Below, piece after piece: positions 40,473 through 48,502 of a stretch of 51,458 nt of DNA. The position numbers and the translations under genes were made by a program. The notes beneath the pieces are model-generated. The model was not told where the DNA came from and did not search any database. It saw nothing but the letters and a program-made list of their open reading frames with translations. Numbering within the stretch: the stretch's first letter is position 1; every line of letters starts with the position of its first letter. The stretch is from Clostridia bacterium (lineage in GTDB: Bacteria; Bacillota; Clostridia; Lachnospirales; Lachnospiraceae), in NCBI GenBank assembly GCA_910574835.1, contig CAJTDE010000012.1, positions 72,523 to 123,980 on the forward strand. Reading direction: 5' to 3'.

Positions 40473-40620
40473 CGGGCTTCTCCTTTCTTTGCTTTTTCTC
40501 CCTCTGCCAGTCCAAAACCTTTCGGATGCAGACGTCGCAGAAGATAACACGGCTGTCCTTATATCGGGGGTAAGGACAAATCGTGCAGTCATACTTCTTG
40601 TTGTTTTCATTGCTGCCCAT
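40462..40620 (-). CDS. Small Cys-rich (zinc-ribbon-like) protein (52 aa)
   Basis: A 52-residue protein, MGSNENNKKYDCTICPYPRY then KDSRVIFCDVCIRKVLDWQR. Two Cys-x2-Cys pairs 13 residues apart form a probable zinc ribbon, and a basic helix follows. This suggests nucleic acid or protein binding, but no family is certain. The ATG at 40620 lies one base after the TAG of the upstream gene, and the end overlaps the 201-residue gene. It is small enough to be missed or mis-started by gene callers. Confidence 0.6.
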   Translation of the reverse strand: MGSNENNKKYDCTICPYPRYKDSRVIFCDVCIRKVLDWQREKKQRKEKPDGE

Positions 40621-40621
40621 A

Positions 40622-40897
40622 CTACCGCTCACGCCCATCGCGCTGCTTCGCCTTTTTATCGTGCTGTTGGTTATATGGCATCTGGCACTCCGACTGGTAG
40701 CGTTCATTCAACTTTTCCCTCGCCGCTTCGAGTGTGTTGCAGTAGCAGCCCCAATAGTAGTTGTCGCCGCCCTTGCAGTACCAGCATACATAAGGGTTCG
40801 GGGCTTTCGGGTGATGCCCGATGACAAGCTCCGTGTTCCCGATAGTGCAGCCCTCTATGATTTCATAGCCCTGATTGGAGCGTGTTTCACCGTTCAT
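40622..40897 (-). CDS. Small accessory protein (91 aa), paralogue of the 201-aa N-domain
   Basis: A 91-residue protein: MNGETRSNQGYEIIEGCTIG, NTELVIGHHPKAPNPYVCWY, then a helical tail ending AKQRDGRER. It shares the Y-E-(V/I)...IG..E(V/L)V.G......PY(L/V)C pattern with residues 10-45 of the 39867-40472 product, pointing to duplication of one domain. The ATG lies inside the end of the upstream gene (11-nt overlap) after GAGGAACG. Confidence 0.62.
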   Translation of the reverse strand: MNGETRSNQGYEIIEGCTIGNTELVIGHHPKAPNPYVCWYCKGGDNYYWGCYCNTLEAAREKLNERYQSECQMPYNQQHDKKAKQRDGRER

Positions 40898-41207
40898 AGG
40901 CGTTCCTCCTCTCTTTTTGCTTTTCGTCCATATATTGCTGCAATTCATACTGGCAGGGGACGTACAGCCTGCCGTTCTCCACGCAGCGGAAAATATCGCA
41001 CTTCCTGTCCGTGGATGCAGCATAAAAATCATCATAAGAATAAGGGAATTTCTGGCTTCCCCTGCCGTAATAGTCGGCGGCGAAAAAGCCAAGTTCCCTA
41101 TCTGTCTTTAATCTGCGGGTAATCTTAAAAAAATCATCTTCCCGCTTTGTAAACTGCCGCTCTGGGATAAAATGATGCCCACCATATTCAAAAGACTTAT
41201 CCTGCAT
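40887..41207 (-). CDS. Accessory protein (106 aa)
   Basis: A 106-residue soluble protein: MQDKSFEYGGHHFIPERQFT, RELGFFAADYYGRGSQKFPY, SYDDFYAASTDRKCDIFRC, ending in KERRNAYER. The FEYGGHHFIP and VPCQYELQQYM segments are, to my memory, common in accessory genes of these elements, with no assigned role. It overlaps the downstream gene by 11 nt and follows the 101-residue gene after 8 nt. Confidence 0.62.
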   Translation of the reverse strand: MQDKSFEYGGHHFIPERQFTKREDDFFKITRRLKTDRELGFFAADYYGRGSQKFPYSYDDFYAASTDRKCDIFRCVENGRLYVPCQYELQQYMDEKQKERRNAYER

Positions 41208-41215
41208 CTTTCACC

Positions 41216-41521
41216 TCACGATTCTTTTGCATATCTGCGGTATGCCTTTTCGCCTTTGGCTCTGACTTTCTGCATCCGCACGCTCCCTAAAAGCTCTGGG
41301 CATTTCTCCTGCAATTTGCGGCGTGTCCTGCCCACGCTCTCAAAGCTCGGCAAGCCAAGCTCCTTATGGTTCAAAAGTATCTGGGCAAGCGGCATAGCTC
41401 CAGCACCTTTCAGATAAAGATTGCAGAGGGCAAGGTACAGCACCATGTCGTCATTTCTGGCGTCCTCATTCTCTTGCAGGACGGCTCTGACTTTGCCCTC
41501 AATGGTTTTCAGACTGTCCAT
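41216..41521 (-). CDS. Accessory DNA-binding-like protein (101 aa)
   Basis: A 101-residue protein: MDSLKTIEGKVRAVLQENED, ARNDDMVLYLALCNLYLKGA, GLPSFESVGRTRRKLQEKCP, ending EKAYRRYAKES. The FESVGRTRRKLQEKCPEL segment resembles a winged-helix or HTH recognition helix found in phage-like small proteins. GGAGGT precedes the ATG at 41521. It is the first gene after the adhesin terminator and so probably begins the accessory-gene operon, though I see no clear promoter in the short gap. Confidence 0.6.
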   Translation of the reverse strand: MDSLKTIEGKVRAVLQENEDARNDDMVLYLALCNLYLKGAGAMPLAQILLNHKELGLPSFESVGRTRRKLQEKCPELLGSVRMQKVRAKGEKAYRRYAKES

Positions 41522-41537
41522 AATTACCTCCATACAT

Positions 41538-41567
41538 GAAAAGAGGGCGGTATCTTCCAACCGCCCC
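41538..41567 (-). terminator. Terminator after the adhesin unit
   Basis: On the minus strand GGGCGGT and ACCGCCC pair around a loop of about eight bases, and TCTTTTC follows. It lies just past the 29-residue ORF and separates the adhesin unit from the accessory genes. Confidence 0.7.
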
Positions 41568-41590
41568 GATCTACATCAATCTGTCTTAAT

Positions 41591-41680
41591 TTATTTCTTC
41601 CTGTTACGGATTTTCAGCCATACCGCCGCACTTACCATGAATACGGCAAGAATGGCAGCAATGATTGTCTTTGCCCTCAT
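41591..41680 (-). CDS. 29-residue single-pass membrane peptide
   Basis: ATG at 41680 opens a 29-codon frame, MRAKTIIAAILAVFMVSAAV followed by WLKIRNRKK. It is one hydrophobic helix with a positive N-terminus and a very basic C-terminus. AAGGAGG lies eight bases upstream and overlaps the adhesin stop codon, so translation is coupled to the adhesin. A terminator follows. It could be a holdase or anchor for the adhesin or sortase, or a small regulatory membrane peptide. It is too short for routine prediction. Confidence 0.6.
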   Translation of the reverse strand: MRAKTIIAAILAVFMVSAAVWLKIRNRKK

Positions 41681-41683
41681 CCC

Positions 41684-44600
41684 TTAGTCCTCCTTTTTCT
41701 TTCTTCCGCACTGGTAGCCTGCAAACCCGAAGATTCCCGCACCGACTGTAAATGCCGCCGCAAGGCTTACCCACAAGCCGAGGTTAAAATCGTCGCCTGT
41801 TTTTGGTGTATCACGCAGCTCGTTGTGCATGGTTACGGTTGCCGTTTCGTCCGTCTTGATGGTCACTTTCTGGTCGGCGGGCAGGATATAGCCAGAGGAT
41901 GCCTTATCGCTGACTTCGGACACGGTGTACTCGCCGATACGCAAGCCGTCAATGGCGATTTCGCCGTTTTTGTCCGTCTTGAATGTCTGGTCGTAATCTT
42001 TTCCAATCACACGGAAAGAGAAGCCCTCCACTTTGCCGTCAGAGGATGTCTTGACGATTTTTAATGAGCCTTTCTGCGCTTCATTTAAAAATCCTTTGCC
42101 CGCTTCATTCTCCACGTTGTAGGTCTTGCCGTTTTCCTCGATGGATACGGGATAAACATTCTCGTCCAGAACAAAGCCTGTCGGGGCGGTTTTCTCACGG
42201 ACAAGGTACTTGCCGTATCTGAGGTCGCTCATCTGGTACACGCCTTTTTCCACCTCGCCCATCTCGCCGAGCAGCTCATCTTTCTTGTCCAGTTTTCCGT
42301 CGCCGTTGGCATCAGAGTAGACCTCGAATACCGCACCTGTGAGCTTGTTGTCGGGATAGTCCTTGTCTACTTTTGTCAGAGCAATATTGCCTTTGATGAA
42401 ATAATTGACAAGCTCGATTTCCACAACCTCATCTACTTCGCCGATTGTTACGCTGATTTCTTCCTCGGAGAGTACATATCCTTTCGGGCTTTCGATTTCA
42501 CGGATTACCCATGTGCCATACGGAACTTCGCCAAAAGAAAAACTGCCGTCATCCTCAGATGTGGCAGTCGCAATCGCATTTTCCTTTGTATATTCCGTTG
42601 TCCCCGTCTGAAAGATGCCGATTAACGCACCGCCTAAATCCTCACCGTCCTCGTTGGATTTCCTGCCGCTGACAGAGCCGTAAATCAGTTCGTTTTCAAT
42701 GGCTTCTCCCTCATTTGCCGTGATGTTCACGACGGCTGTTTCCTGTCCTGCGTACTCAAAGTCAACAGGGTATTTCTCATCGCTTACAAGGTAAGCTGCG
42801 TTTGTTGATATTTCCTGCACATAATAGCTGCCCATCGGCAGGTCGCTGATTGCCTTTCCGTGACCGTTCTCATCAAGGAAGATGACTTCAATCAATCCGT
42901 CCGCAGGGATAACAGAGCCGTCGGCTGCGGTCAGCTCCTCGGCTGCATACAAACCAAACGTGACGTCTTTGATTTCTCCGTTGCTGCCTACGCCGTATGC
43001 TTCGTCCACCTCAAGAGTTTTATTGAGGTCGATTTCCACACGCTGACGCTCATTGTAAAATTCCGTGCCTGTTTCCGTCACTTCGATTTCCTGCCCCGCA
43101 TACACAAGCTCCACGGCATGGATTTCATCGTTTAATACCATGCCATACGGGGCAGTCACTTCCTTTACCTCATACTTTCCGAGATAAAGCTCTTTGGATT
43201 CCGCCGTACCATCTTCCCCTGTGGTAAGCGTATCTACGACTTCGCCTTTCTCGGCTCTGACCGTGCCATCGGTTGTAATAATGTCCTCGGCTGCGGTAAT
43301 CTCGTAAACTGCACCCTCTAAATTATCCACGGCAAAAATCGGCTGGTACAGCCCCTTGTTTCCTGATACCCTACTGAATACCTCGCCAGACTTGGATACT
43401 GTAATCTTTCCTTTCTGTGCCATATTGGAGCGTTCCACCTTGACAATGGTAATACCGCTTTCCTCCTCGGAGTTTTCCTGCTCCACATCAAAATAGACTG
43501 GCTCGGAGTCGAGGACATAGCCGTATGGAGCTTGCACCTCAACGAGAGAATAGCCCTTGCCGTATTCCAAAGTCTGCGGCGTGATAAGACCGCCGTCTGC
43601 CGTGGTGTAGAACGTGTCAATCTCCGTCACTTCTGGATAAGTGAATTTCATTGTTACAAGGTTTCCCTCTGGGTCGTAAATCTGGAAGCCTGCCCCTGCA
43701 TAGGGGATAACTTTGCCCGTTTCCACGTCTTTCTTAACAATTTTAATATAGCTCTCGAAGTTGGCGTTGTTGATAAGGTAGCGGTAAGTCTGGCTGTCCT
43801 TGCAGATGAACACGTCAAAGTCTTTCATCAGCTCACGCCCGTCCCATCCAGAGGTCTGGTGTACGGTGTAGATGCCATACGGCATATCCTTTGTCTGGGC
43901 AAAGCCGTTTTCATCGCAGATAAGCGTGTCACGCTCGGTTTCCTCCGCCGCATCGAAGCCGCCTGCGGATTTCAGATATACCTCAAAGACAGCCCCCTCC
44001 TCTGGCGTTTCAATCTGGGTTTCGCCGTTGTCGGTGTGCTTGATGATGGCGATATTGCCTTTGATAACCTGCTCGTTTACATCATTCTTGGCAGAATTAT
44101 ATTCCACGGTGTAAAGCTCTGGCTCTGCCCCTACATGGTGGATTGTAGTATCTAAAAGATAGCCCTCGGACGGGGTAATCTCACGGATGCTCCAATCGTT
44201 CCCGCAGATATAATACTTCGTTGTGAACTGCCCGTTTTCATCGGTGGTATAAGTGTCAACTAATTCCTCGCCCTGATAGATGCCGTAAACCGCACCTGCA
44301 AGGGAAGCGTCGCCCTGCGGCTTCTTCCCCGTTTCCATGTCGGTCTTTAATACCGTGACATTGAATTTCTTTAAGATGTTGGTAAAACTGCGTTTTGTGA
44401 CCTTTTTCCACTCAATCGGGGCGGTCTGGGATGCGGGGACAACGTAGCGGATAGCCGTGTCCACTTCCTCAAGGGTGTACGGCGTGCTGCCGCTGATAAG
44501 GACATTCTCAAACTTTGCCAGCCCGTTCTTATCGGTCACGGCGTATTCATCCACCGCCAATCCGCTTAAAGAAGTGCCGTAAAGGTGGAACTTCACGCCC

Positions 44601-45832
44601 TCCACAAGATTGTCCTCGGATGTTTTGACGACTTCCAGACTGCCACGCTTCAAAGTATTGCTGAATGTGACCGTAGAAGTCTTTCCCCCGATAATCGTCA
44701 CGGTCTGGGTTTTCTGCGGCTCATAGCGGTCGATGGACTGCTCCGTGACGGTGTAAGTGCCGGGGAATAAGCCCTCCACCGTGATATTTCCGTCTTTATC
44801 TGTCTTTACGGTCTTGTTGAAGCCGTCGCCTTTGATGGTAAAGGAAATCCCGCTGACAACGCCGTCCTCGGAAGTCTTTTTCAGTGCGACCGTCCCTGTC
44901 GGCGTTTCCACGTTGATATACGCCGTCATGGTGTCCACGTTCTCCACGCCTGTAATGACATCCTGCAAGTTCGGGTCGCCATAGGCAATCATCATCGCCC
45001 CGCTGCTGACCGTCGGCGTATTATTTCTTGTCGCCGTAATCCTCGCCTTGCCGTCAATGGCTTTCTTTGACGTGATGGTGAGCTTGTTCCCAGACTTGGA
45101 AACTTTCACATTGCTGTCGGAGCTGGTAAAGGAATACTCGGAGAGGGAATTATTTTTATCCGTCAGCGTCAGGCTGTATTTCCCGTCCTTATAGGCAAGC
45201 TCCTTTGTAATGTCTTTCTTGCCTGCTGACATAAAACTCGGAATTGTGCTGTGCCTTGTCATGAATGATACAATCTGGTCGTAAGCCGCCCTCGCCCCGC
45301 TGTTGGCATAGTTCGAGCCAAAGTGCAGGCTGTAAACGGTCGTGCTTGTCTGGCTGTACGGGCTTGCAGAATTGCGGCATCCCGTGACGAACTCCCATAC
45401 AAGGGTCTGGGTGGCAAGCCATTTCTCGTCATCGCTTCCAGACAGATTCCCGCTGTTGCCCTGATAGCCGTAAAGCAGGGCAAGCCCCACCGCCTTTTTC
45501 TGTTCTGCGGAAAGGGAGTTCCAAGCGTTGGAAGACGCTTTTGCAAGCGTATTTCCTGTTTTCAGCGGCACTCCTGGCTGAAGGCAGAACGCCGTTTCCC
45601 CGTCCACATACATGCGGTACTTATATTCGCCCGTCCCTCCTGCGGTATGACCGCCGATGTTCGCACTGGAATTATATCTGATTGCGTTCCCTGCGCCGTC
45701 GTAAGTGTGGGTAAAGGAAATCGTGCCGATGTCGCCTGCCGCAAACGCTGTCGTGGCAGGGACGGCGGACAGTGCCGTGACCGCAGCTAAAGCAAACGCC
45801 GCAGCTCTCCTCAATAATTTACATATCTTCAT
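41684..45832 (-). CDS. Thioester-domain Cna_B surface adhesin with sortase signal
   Basis: A 1382-residue wall-anchored protein. A signal peptide (residues 1-32, ending TTAFAA) is followed by a thioester domain: Cys83 in TAFCLQPG and Gln142 in WLATQTLVWEF are the pair expected to form the internal Cys-Gln bond used to grip host molecules. Then comes a run of about ten Cna_B-type beta domains, each with motifs such as GTYTVTE, YGKGYSLVEVQAP or GKYLVREKTAPTGFVLD. The C-terminus has the sorting motif TPKTG, a membrane helix and a RKKKED tail. The element's own class B sortase is the likely anchor enzyme. It probably promotes mating-pair contact or gut adhesion. TACCTCC on the + strand (GGAGGTA) precedes the ATG. 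Confidence 0.9.
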   Translation of the reverse strand: MKICKLLRRAAAFALAAVTALSAVPATTAFAAGDIGTISFTHTYDGAGNAIRYNSSANIGGHTAGGTGEYKYRMYVDGETAFCLQPGVPLKTGNTLAKASSNAWNSLSAEQKKAVGLALLYGYQGNSGNLSGSDDEKWLATQTLVWEFVTGCRNSASPYSQTSTTVYSLHFGSNYANSGARAAYDQIVSFMTRHSTIPSFMSAGKKDITKELAYKDGKYSLTLTDKNNSLSEYSFTSSDSNVKVSKSGNKLTITSKKAIDGKARITATRNNTPTVSSGAMMIAYGDPNLQDVITGVENVDTMTAYINVETPTGTVALKKTSEDGVVSGISFTIKGDGFNKTVKTDKDGNITVEGLFPGTYTVTEQSIDRYEPQKTQTVTIIGGKTSTVTFSNTLKRGSLEVVKTSEDNLVEGVKFHLYGTSLSGLAVDEYAVTDKNGLAKFENVLISGSTPYTLEEVDTAIRYVVPASQTAPIEWKKVTKRSFTNILKKFNVTVLKTDMETGKKPQGDASLAGAVYGIYQGEELVDTYTTDENGQFTTKYYICGNDWSIREITPSEGYLLDTTIHHVGAEPELYTVEYNSAKNDVNEQVIKGNIAIIKHTDNGETQIETPEEGAVFEVYLKSAGGFDAAEETERDTLICDENGFAQTKDMPYGIYTVHQTSGWDGRELMKDFDVFICKDSQTYRYLINNANFESYIKIVKKDVETGKVIPYAGAGFQIYDPEGNLVTMKFTYPEVTEIDTFYTTADGGLITPQTLEYGKGYSLVEVQAPYGYVLDSEPVYFDVEQENSEEESGITIVKVERSNMAQKGKITVSKSGEVFSRVSGNKGLYQPIFAVDNLEGAVYEITAAEDIITTDGTVRAEKGEVVDTLTTGEDGTAESKELYLGKYEVKEVTAPYGMVLNDEIHAVELVYAGQEIEVTETGTEFYNERQRVEIDLNKTLEVDEAYGVGSNGEIKDVTFGLYAAEELTAADGSVIPADGLIEVIFLDENGHGKAISDLPMGSYYVQEISTNAAYLVSDEKYPVDFEYAGQETAVVNITANEGEAIENELIYGSVSGRKSNEDGEDLGGALIGIFQTGTTEYTKENAIATATSEDDGSFSFGEVPYGTWVIREIESPKGYVLSEEEISVTIGEVDEVVEIELVNYFIKGNIALTKVDKDYPDNKLTGAVFEVYSDANGDGKLDKKDELLGEMGEVEKGVYQMSDLRYGKYLVREKTAPTGFVLDENVYPVSIEENGKTYNVENEAGKGFLNEAQKGSLKIVKTSSDGKVEGFSFRVIGKDYDQTFKTDKNGEIAIDGLRIGEYTVSEVSDKASSGYILPADQKVTIKTDETATVTMHNELRDTPKTGDDFNLGLWVSLAAAFTVGAGIFGFAGYQCGRKKKED

Positions 45833-45877
45833 TCATTACCTCCTGTTCGTTCTCATGTTGATAGCTGACTTTCTGGC

Positions 45878-45905
45878 AGAAAAAAAGCCGCCCATCTGGA
45901 CAGCT
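45878..45905 (-). terminator. Terminator after parB
   Basis: On the minus strand AGCTGTCC and GGGCGGCT form an 8-bp stem with two wobble pairs, followed by seven T residues. It lies about 150 bp past the parB stop and 46 bp before the adhesin start, separating the partition and adhesin units. Confidence 0.65.
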
Positions 45906-46048
45906 TTTAATATTTCTTTTCTCGGATAGTTACTGGCAGTATCTAGGGGGAGAGGTGTGGAGAGGGGGAAGTCAAAAAATTTTTTCTGTTTCCCAAAGGG
46001 CAGACTTTCCCCTCGGCGTCCATCTCCAAAATCCCTATTTTTCCTGCC

Positions 46049-46993
46049 TTACCTCTCGTGAGCCTTGCTCCGCTGTAAGTGGCGGTTGTAAAACTCCAAC
46101 GCCTTTACGACAAAATCCGTTTCCTGCCCTCTGGGAATGGATTTCGGTATGAGCTTGGTTATCCGCTCGTCCTTAAAGGCGGGTTTTTCTTTCTGGTTTG
46201 GCTTTTCCTCCTGCATGATGCTCTGGATAACCTCATCCGTGAGCTTTCCCTCCTGCATGAACTTTTTCATCTTGATAGCCTGTGCAAGAGAGGGCGTCGC
46301 ATCGTTGTAGCCCATCGCTTCTAAAAGCGTATATTGCTGTTCCTCGGACAAATAGGAGATTTCCACCGCAGGGCGGAAAGCAATTTGGCGTTCATCAACC
46401 ATTTGCAGGATTTCGGGTACAAGCTCGGTCAGACGGATATAGCGGAAAATCTGATTTTTACTTTCCCCGACTTTCTCGGCAAGTTCATCTGATGATTTTA
46501 CGCCTTGCAACTTGTTACCCACTGGGGAACAAGTTAAATCTGTACGCTGTCCTTGTCGCTTCATCGCTTCAAGCCGCATCTTATACGCAAAGGCTTTCTC
46601 ACTCGGCAAGATAGTAGTCCTTTGGAGATTACTCTCAACCATGACGATAATCGCTTCGTCACGGGTCAGCTCCTTAACTTCGCATTTGAGCGTTTCAAGC
46701 CCTGCAATCTCGCAAGCCTTTTTCCTCCTGTGACCGCTGATAAGCTCATACCGCCCATCCTCTTTCTGGCGGACAGTGGCAGGGGTCATCACGCCGCTCC
46801 GCCTTACGCTGTCCACAAGCTGCTCCATGTCCTCGTCCATTAAGACCTTGAACGGGTGGTCTGGGAACTCGTCAATCTCCGCAATCGGGATTTCCCTTAT
46901 TTTGCTTAGATTCGCTTCCGCACGGCTCTCGTCCGTTTCAAAGAGGTCATCGTATGCGGTCAGCTCGATTTTGCTTTCTCTGCTTCTCGCCAA
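46049..46993 (-). CDS. parB: ParB/Spo0J-like partition protein
   Basis: A 314-residue DNA-binding protein. The N-terminal ParB nuclease-like domain has IREIPIAEIDEFPDHPFKVL, the arginine motif ELISGHRRKKACEIAGLETL and VESNLQRTTILPSEKAFAYK. The helix-turn-helix follows: SSDELAEKVGESKNQIFRYI then RLTELVPEILQMV. The C-terminus is basic, with no obvious dimer domain of chromosomal type. It overlaps parA by 47 nt. With ParA it should stabilise the circular, possibly replicating form of the ICE. I found no canonical parS palindrome in the window. Confidence 0.9.
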   Translation of the reverse strand: MARSRESKIELTAYDDLFETDESRAEANLSKIREIPIAEIDEFPDHPFKVLMDEDMEQLVDSVRRSGVMTPATVRQKEDGRYELISGHRRKKACEIAGLETLKCEVKELTRDEAIIVMVESNLQRTTILPSEKAFAYKMRLEAMKRQGQRTDLTCSPVGNKLQGVKSSDELAEKVGESKNQIFRYIRLTELVPEILQMVDERQIAFRPAVEISYLSEEQQYTLLEAMGYNDATPSLAQAIKMKKFMQEGKLTDEVIQSIMQEEKPNQKEKPAFKDERITKLIPKSIPRGQETDFVVKALEFYNRHLQRSKAHER

Positions 46994-47774
46994 GCTCTGC
47001 CACCTCCTTTCCGAACTGCTCGTAAGCGGCGGCTACCTTGCCGCCCTTGTCGTAGGCAAAAATGCTCTTTCCCTCTGCGGTGGCTTCCACAGCACGGATG
47101 GAGTGGGGTATCTGTGCATCGAATACCTTGATTCTCTGCCCGTAGGCACTTTTTACCGTTGCCGTGATTTCCTTAGAGATGTTCGTGCGTGGCATTACCA
47201 TCGTCATAAGGATGCCGTCAATCCGCAGGTGCGGGTTAATCTGCCGTTTCACTTTAAACACGGAGCGAAGCAACAGCTCTAAGCCTTTGGCAGAAAGATA
47301 ATGGGGCTGTGTCGGGATAACCACGCTGTCAGCAGCCGCAAGTGCATTGATTGTCAGCATACCCAAGCTCGGCATACAGTCAATGAGGACAGTATTGTAA
47401 TTCTTTTTCACTTCATTGATGCAGGTTTTCAATACGCTTTCACGGCTTATGGCGTTTATCAGCCTTACTTCCAGTCCCGACAGTTCAATGTTGGACGGGA
47501 GCAGGTCAACGCCCTCGTCATGGTGCAGGATGCTTCTGGAAACATCGACGGGCTTATCATCAATGATGTCCTGCATGATGGTGGAGAGTGTGTCGGGCAA
47601 GTCGTCTGGTCGGCTGTAACCGAGCGACATGGTTAAATTTGCCTGTGCATCGGCATCAATGAGCAGAACTTTTTTGCCCTGCTGTGCCAGAGCCACGCCC
47701 AGATTGACCGCCGTGGTGGTCTTGCCAACGCCGCCTTTCTGGTTGGTTAAAGCGATTACTTTGCAATTTGACAT
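46947..47774 (-). CDS. parA: ParA/Soj-family partition ATPase
   Basis: A 275-residue deviant-Walker ATPase: VIALTNQKGGVGKTTTAVNL (Walker A with the signature lysine), DADAQANLTMSLGY, and VLIDCMPSLGMLTINALAAA (Walker B region). The ATG at 47774 is chosen because AAGGAGG lies ten bases upstream; the longer frame adds 14 unlikely residues. There is no N-terminal DNA-binding extension, so it is the small Soj type. The 3' end overlaps parB. Such pairs are common on these ICEs. Confidence 0.92.
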   Translation of the reverse strand: MSNCKVIALTNQKGGVGKTTTAVNLGVALAQQGKKVLLIDADAQANLTMSLGYSRPDDLPDTLSTIMQDIIDDKPVDVSRSILHHDEGVDLLPSNIELSGLEVRLINAISRESVLKTCINEVKKNYNTVLIDCMPSLGMLTINALAAADSVVIPTQPHYLSAKGLELLLRSVFKVKRQINPHLRIDGILMTMVMPRTNISKEITATVKSAYGQRIKVFDAQIPHSIRAVEATAEGKSIFAYDKGGKVAAAYEQFGKEVAELGEKQRKQNRADRIR

Positions 47775-47843
47775 AGGGTGCGTCCTCCTTTCGCATAGAT
47801 TTAGCCACTTTGTCAAGGTGGCTATGTAAAGGATTCATGGCAA

Positions 47844-47892
47844 TAAAAAAAGCCGACTGGCTGTTTTATTTGCTAAACTACACCAATCGGCT
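47844..47892 (-). terminator. Terminator between the 111-residue gene and parA
   Basis: On the minus strand AGCCGATTGG and CCAGTCGGCT make a 10-bp stem with one wobble around a 22-base loop, followed by TTTTTTT. It lies 33 bp after the stop of the upstream gene. parA would need its own promoter or read-through. Confidence 0.7.
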
Positions 47893-47924
47893 ATGTAAAA
47901 ATCTATTCCGTTTTATTCTCTGCC

Positions 47925-48260
47925 TTATCTGTTCTTTTGTGATAAGGCTTCTCTTATTCTCTCCGTATCCCATTTTTCTGGAAACAATACCGCCATAATA
48001 TGAAACGCATCCATCAGTCCTGCAATATACGCATGAGTGCCGTATTCAAAATCCTGCTTTTCCCTGCAATCTATAAGATGTTGGCAAACTTCCCTCTGTT
48101 TCTCCGTCAAATCAAGCTGGTTAAAGGCATCCTCCGCATATCCCTCATCCTTACTGTCTTTTTGATAACTTACATCGGCTTGTAGCAGTTTCAATACGGA
48201 TTCGTCTTTTAATTTCTCTGCTGCTATCTTCACCAGTTCTTTAAATTCCTTATCGTACAT
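47925..48260 (-). CDS. Small helical protein of unknown function (111 aa)
   Basis: A 111-residue acidic helical protein: MYDKEFKELVKIAAEKLKDE, LDLTEKQREVCQHLIDCREK and FEYGTHAYIAGLMDAFHIMA. The pattern FxYGxxxYxxGLxDAFxIM resembles DUF6809-like small proteins on mobile elements, which is tentative. It overlaps the 65-residue gene by 11 nt. The ATG follows GGGGGAA. The role is unknown. Confidence 0.6.
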   Translation of the reverse strand: MYDKEFKELVKIAAEKLKDESVLKLLQADVSYQKDSKDEGYAEDAFNQLDLTEKQREVCQHLIDCREKQDFEYGTHAYIAGLMDAFHIMAVLFPEKWDTERIREALSQKNR

Positions 48261-48447
48261 CACTTCCCCCTACAAGCTCTACTCTTAATTTTTTTATAGG
48301 TGCATGGATAACCTTAAAAATAAGTTCGTCAACGCAGTCTGTATATCTGCCTTGCTGTATGAGCTGATTTTTCAGTTCCACAAGGCTATGTAACAAAATG
48401 CTCCGTTCCCCACTATCCACATACAAATGATTTTTCTTTTCTCTCAT
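48250..48447 (-). CDS. Small conserved protein (65 aa), paralogue of 21778-21975
   Basis: A 65-residue protein: MREKKNHLYVDSGERSILLH, with CVDELIFKVIHAPIKKLRV near the end. It aligns without gaps from its ATG to the protein encoded before virD4. The start at 48447 follows from that alignment and from a GGTGG site. It is the first gene behind the right-end promoter. The function is unknown. Confidence 0.65.
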   Translation of the reverse strand: MREKKNHLYVDSGERSILLHSLVELKNQLIQQGRYTDCVDELIFKVIHAPIKKLRVELVGGSDVR

Positions 48448-48473
48448 AAAGTCCACCATCCTTTTTTGATTTC

Positions 48474-48502
48474 ATTATATAGACGGATAGCAGAATGTTC
48501 AA
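48474..48502 (-). promoter_or_regulatory. Strong promoter at the right end of the ICE
   Basis: On the minus strand TTGAAC and a perfect TATAAT are separated by exactly 17 bases, 27 bp before the start of the 65-residue gene. It drives the maintenance block leftwards, away from attR. Confidence 0.7.
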
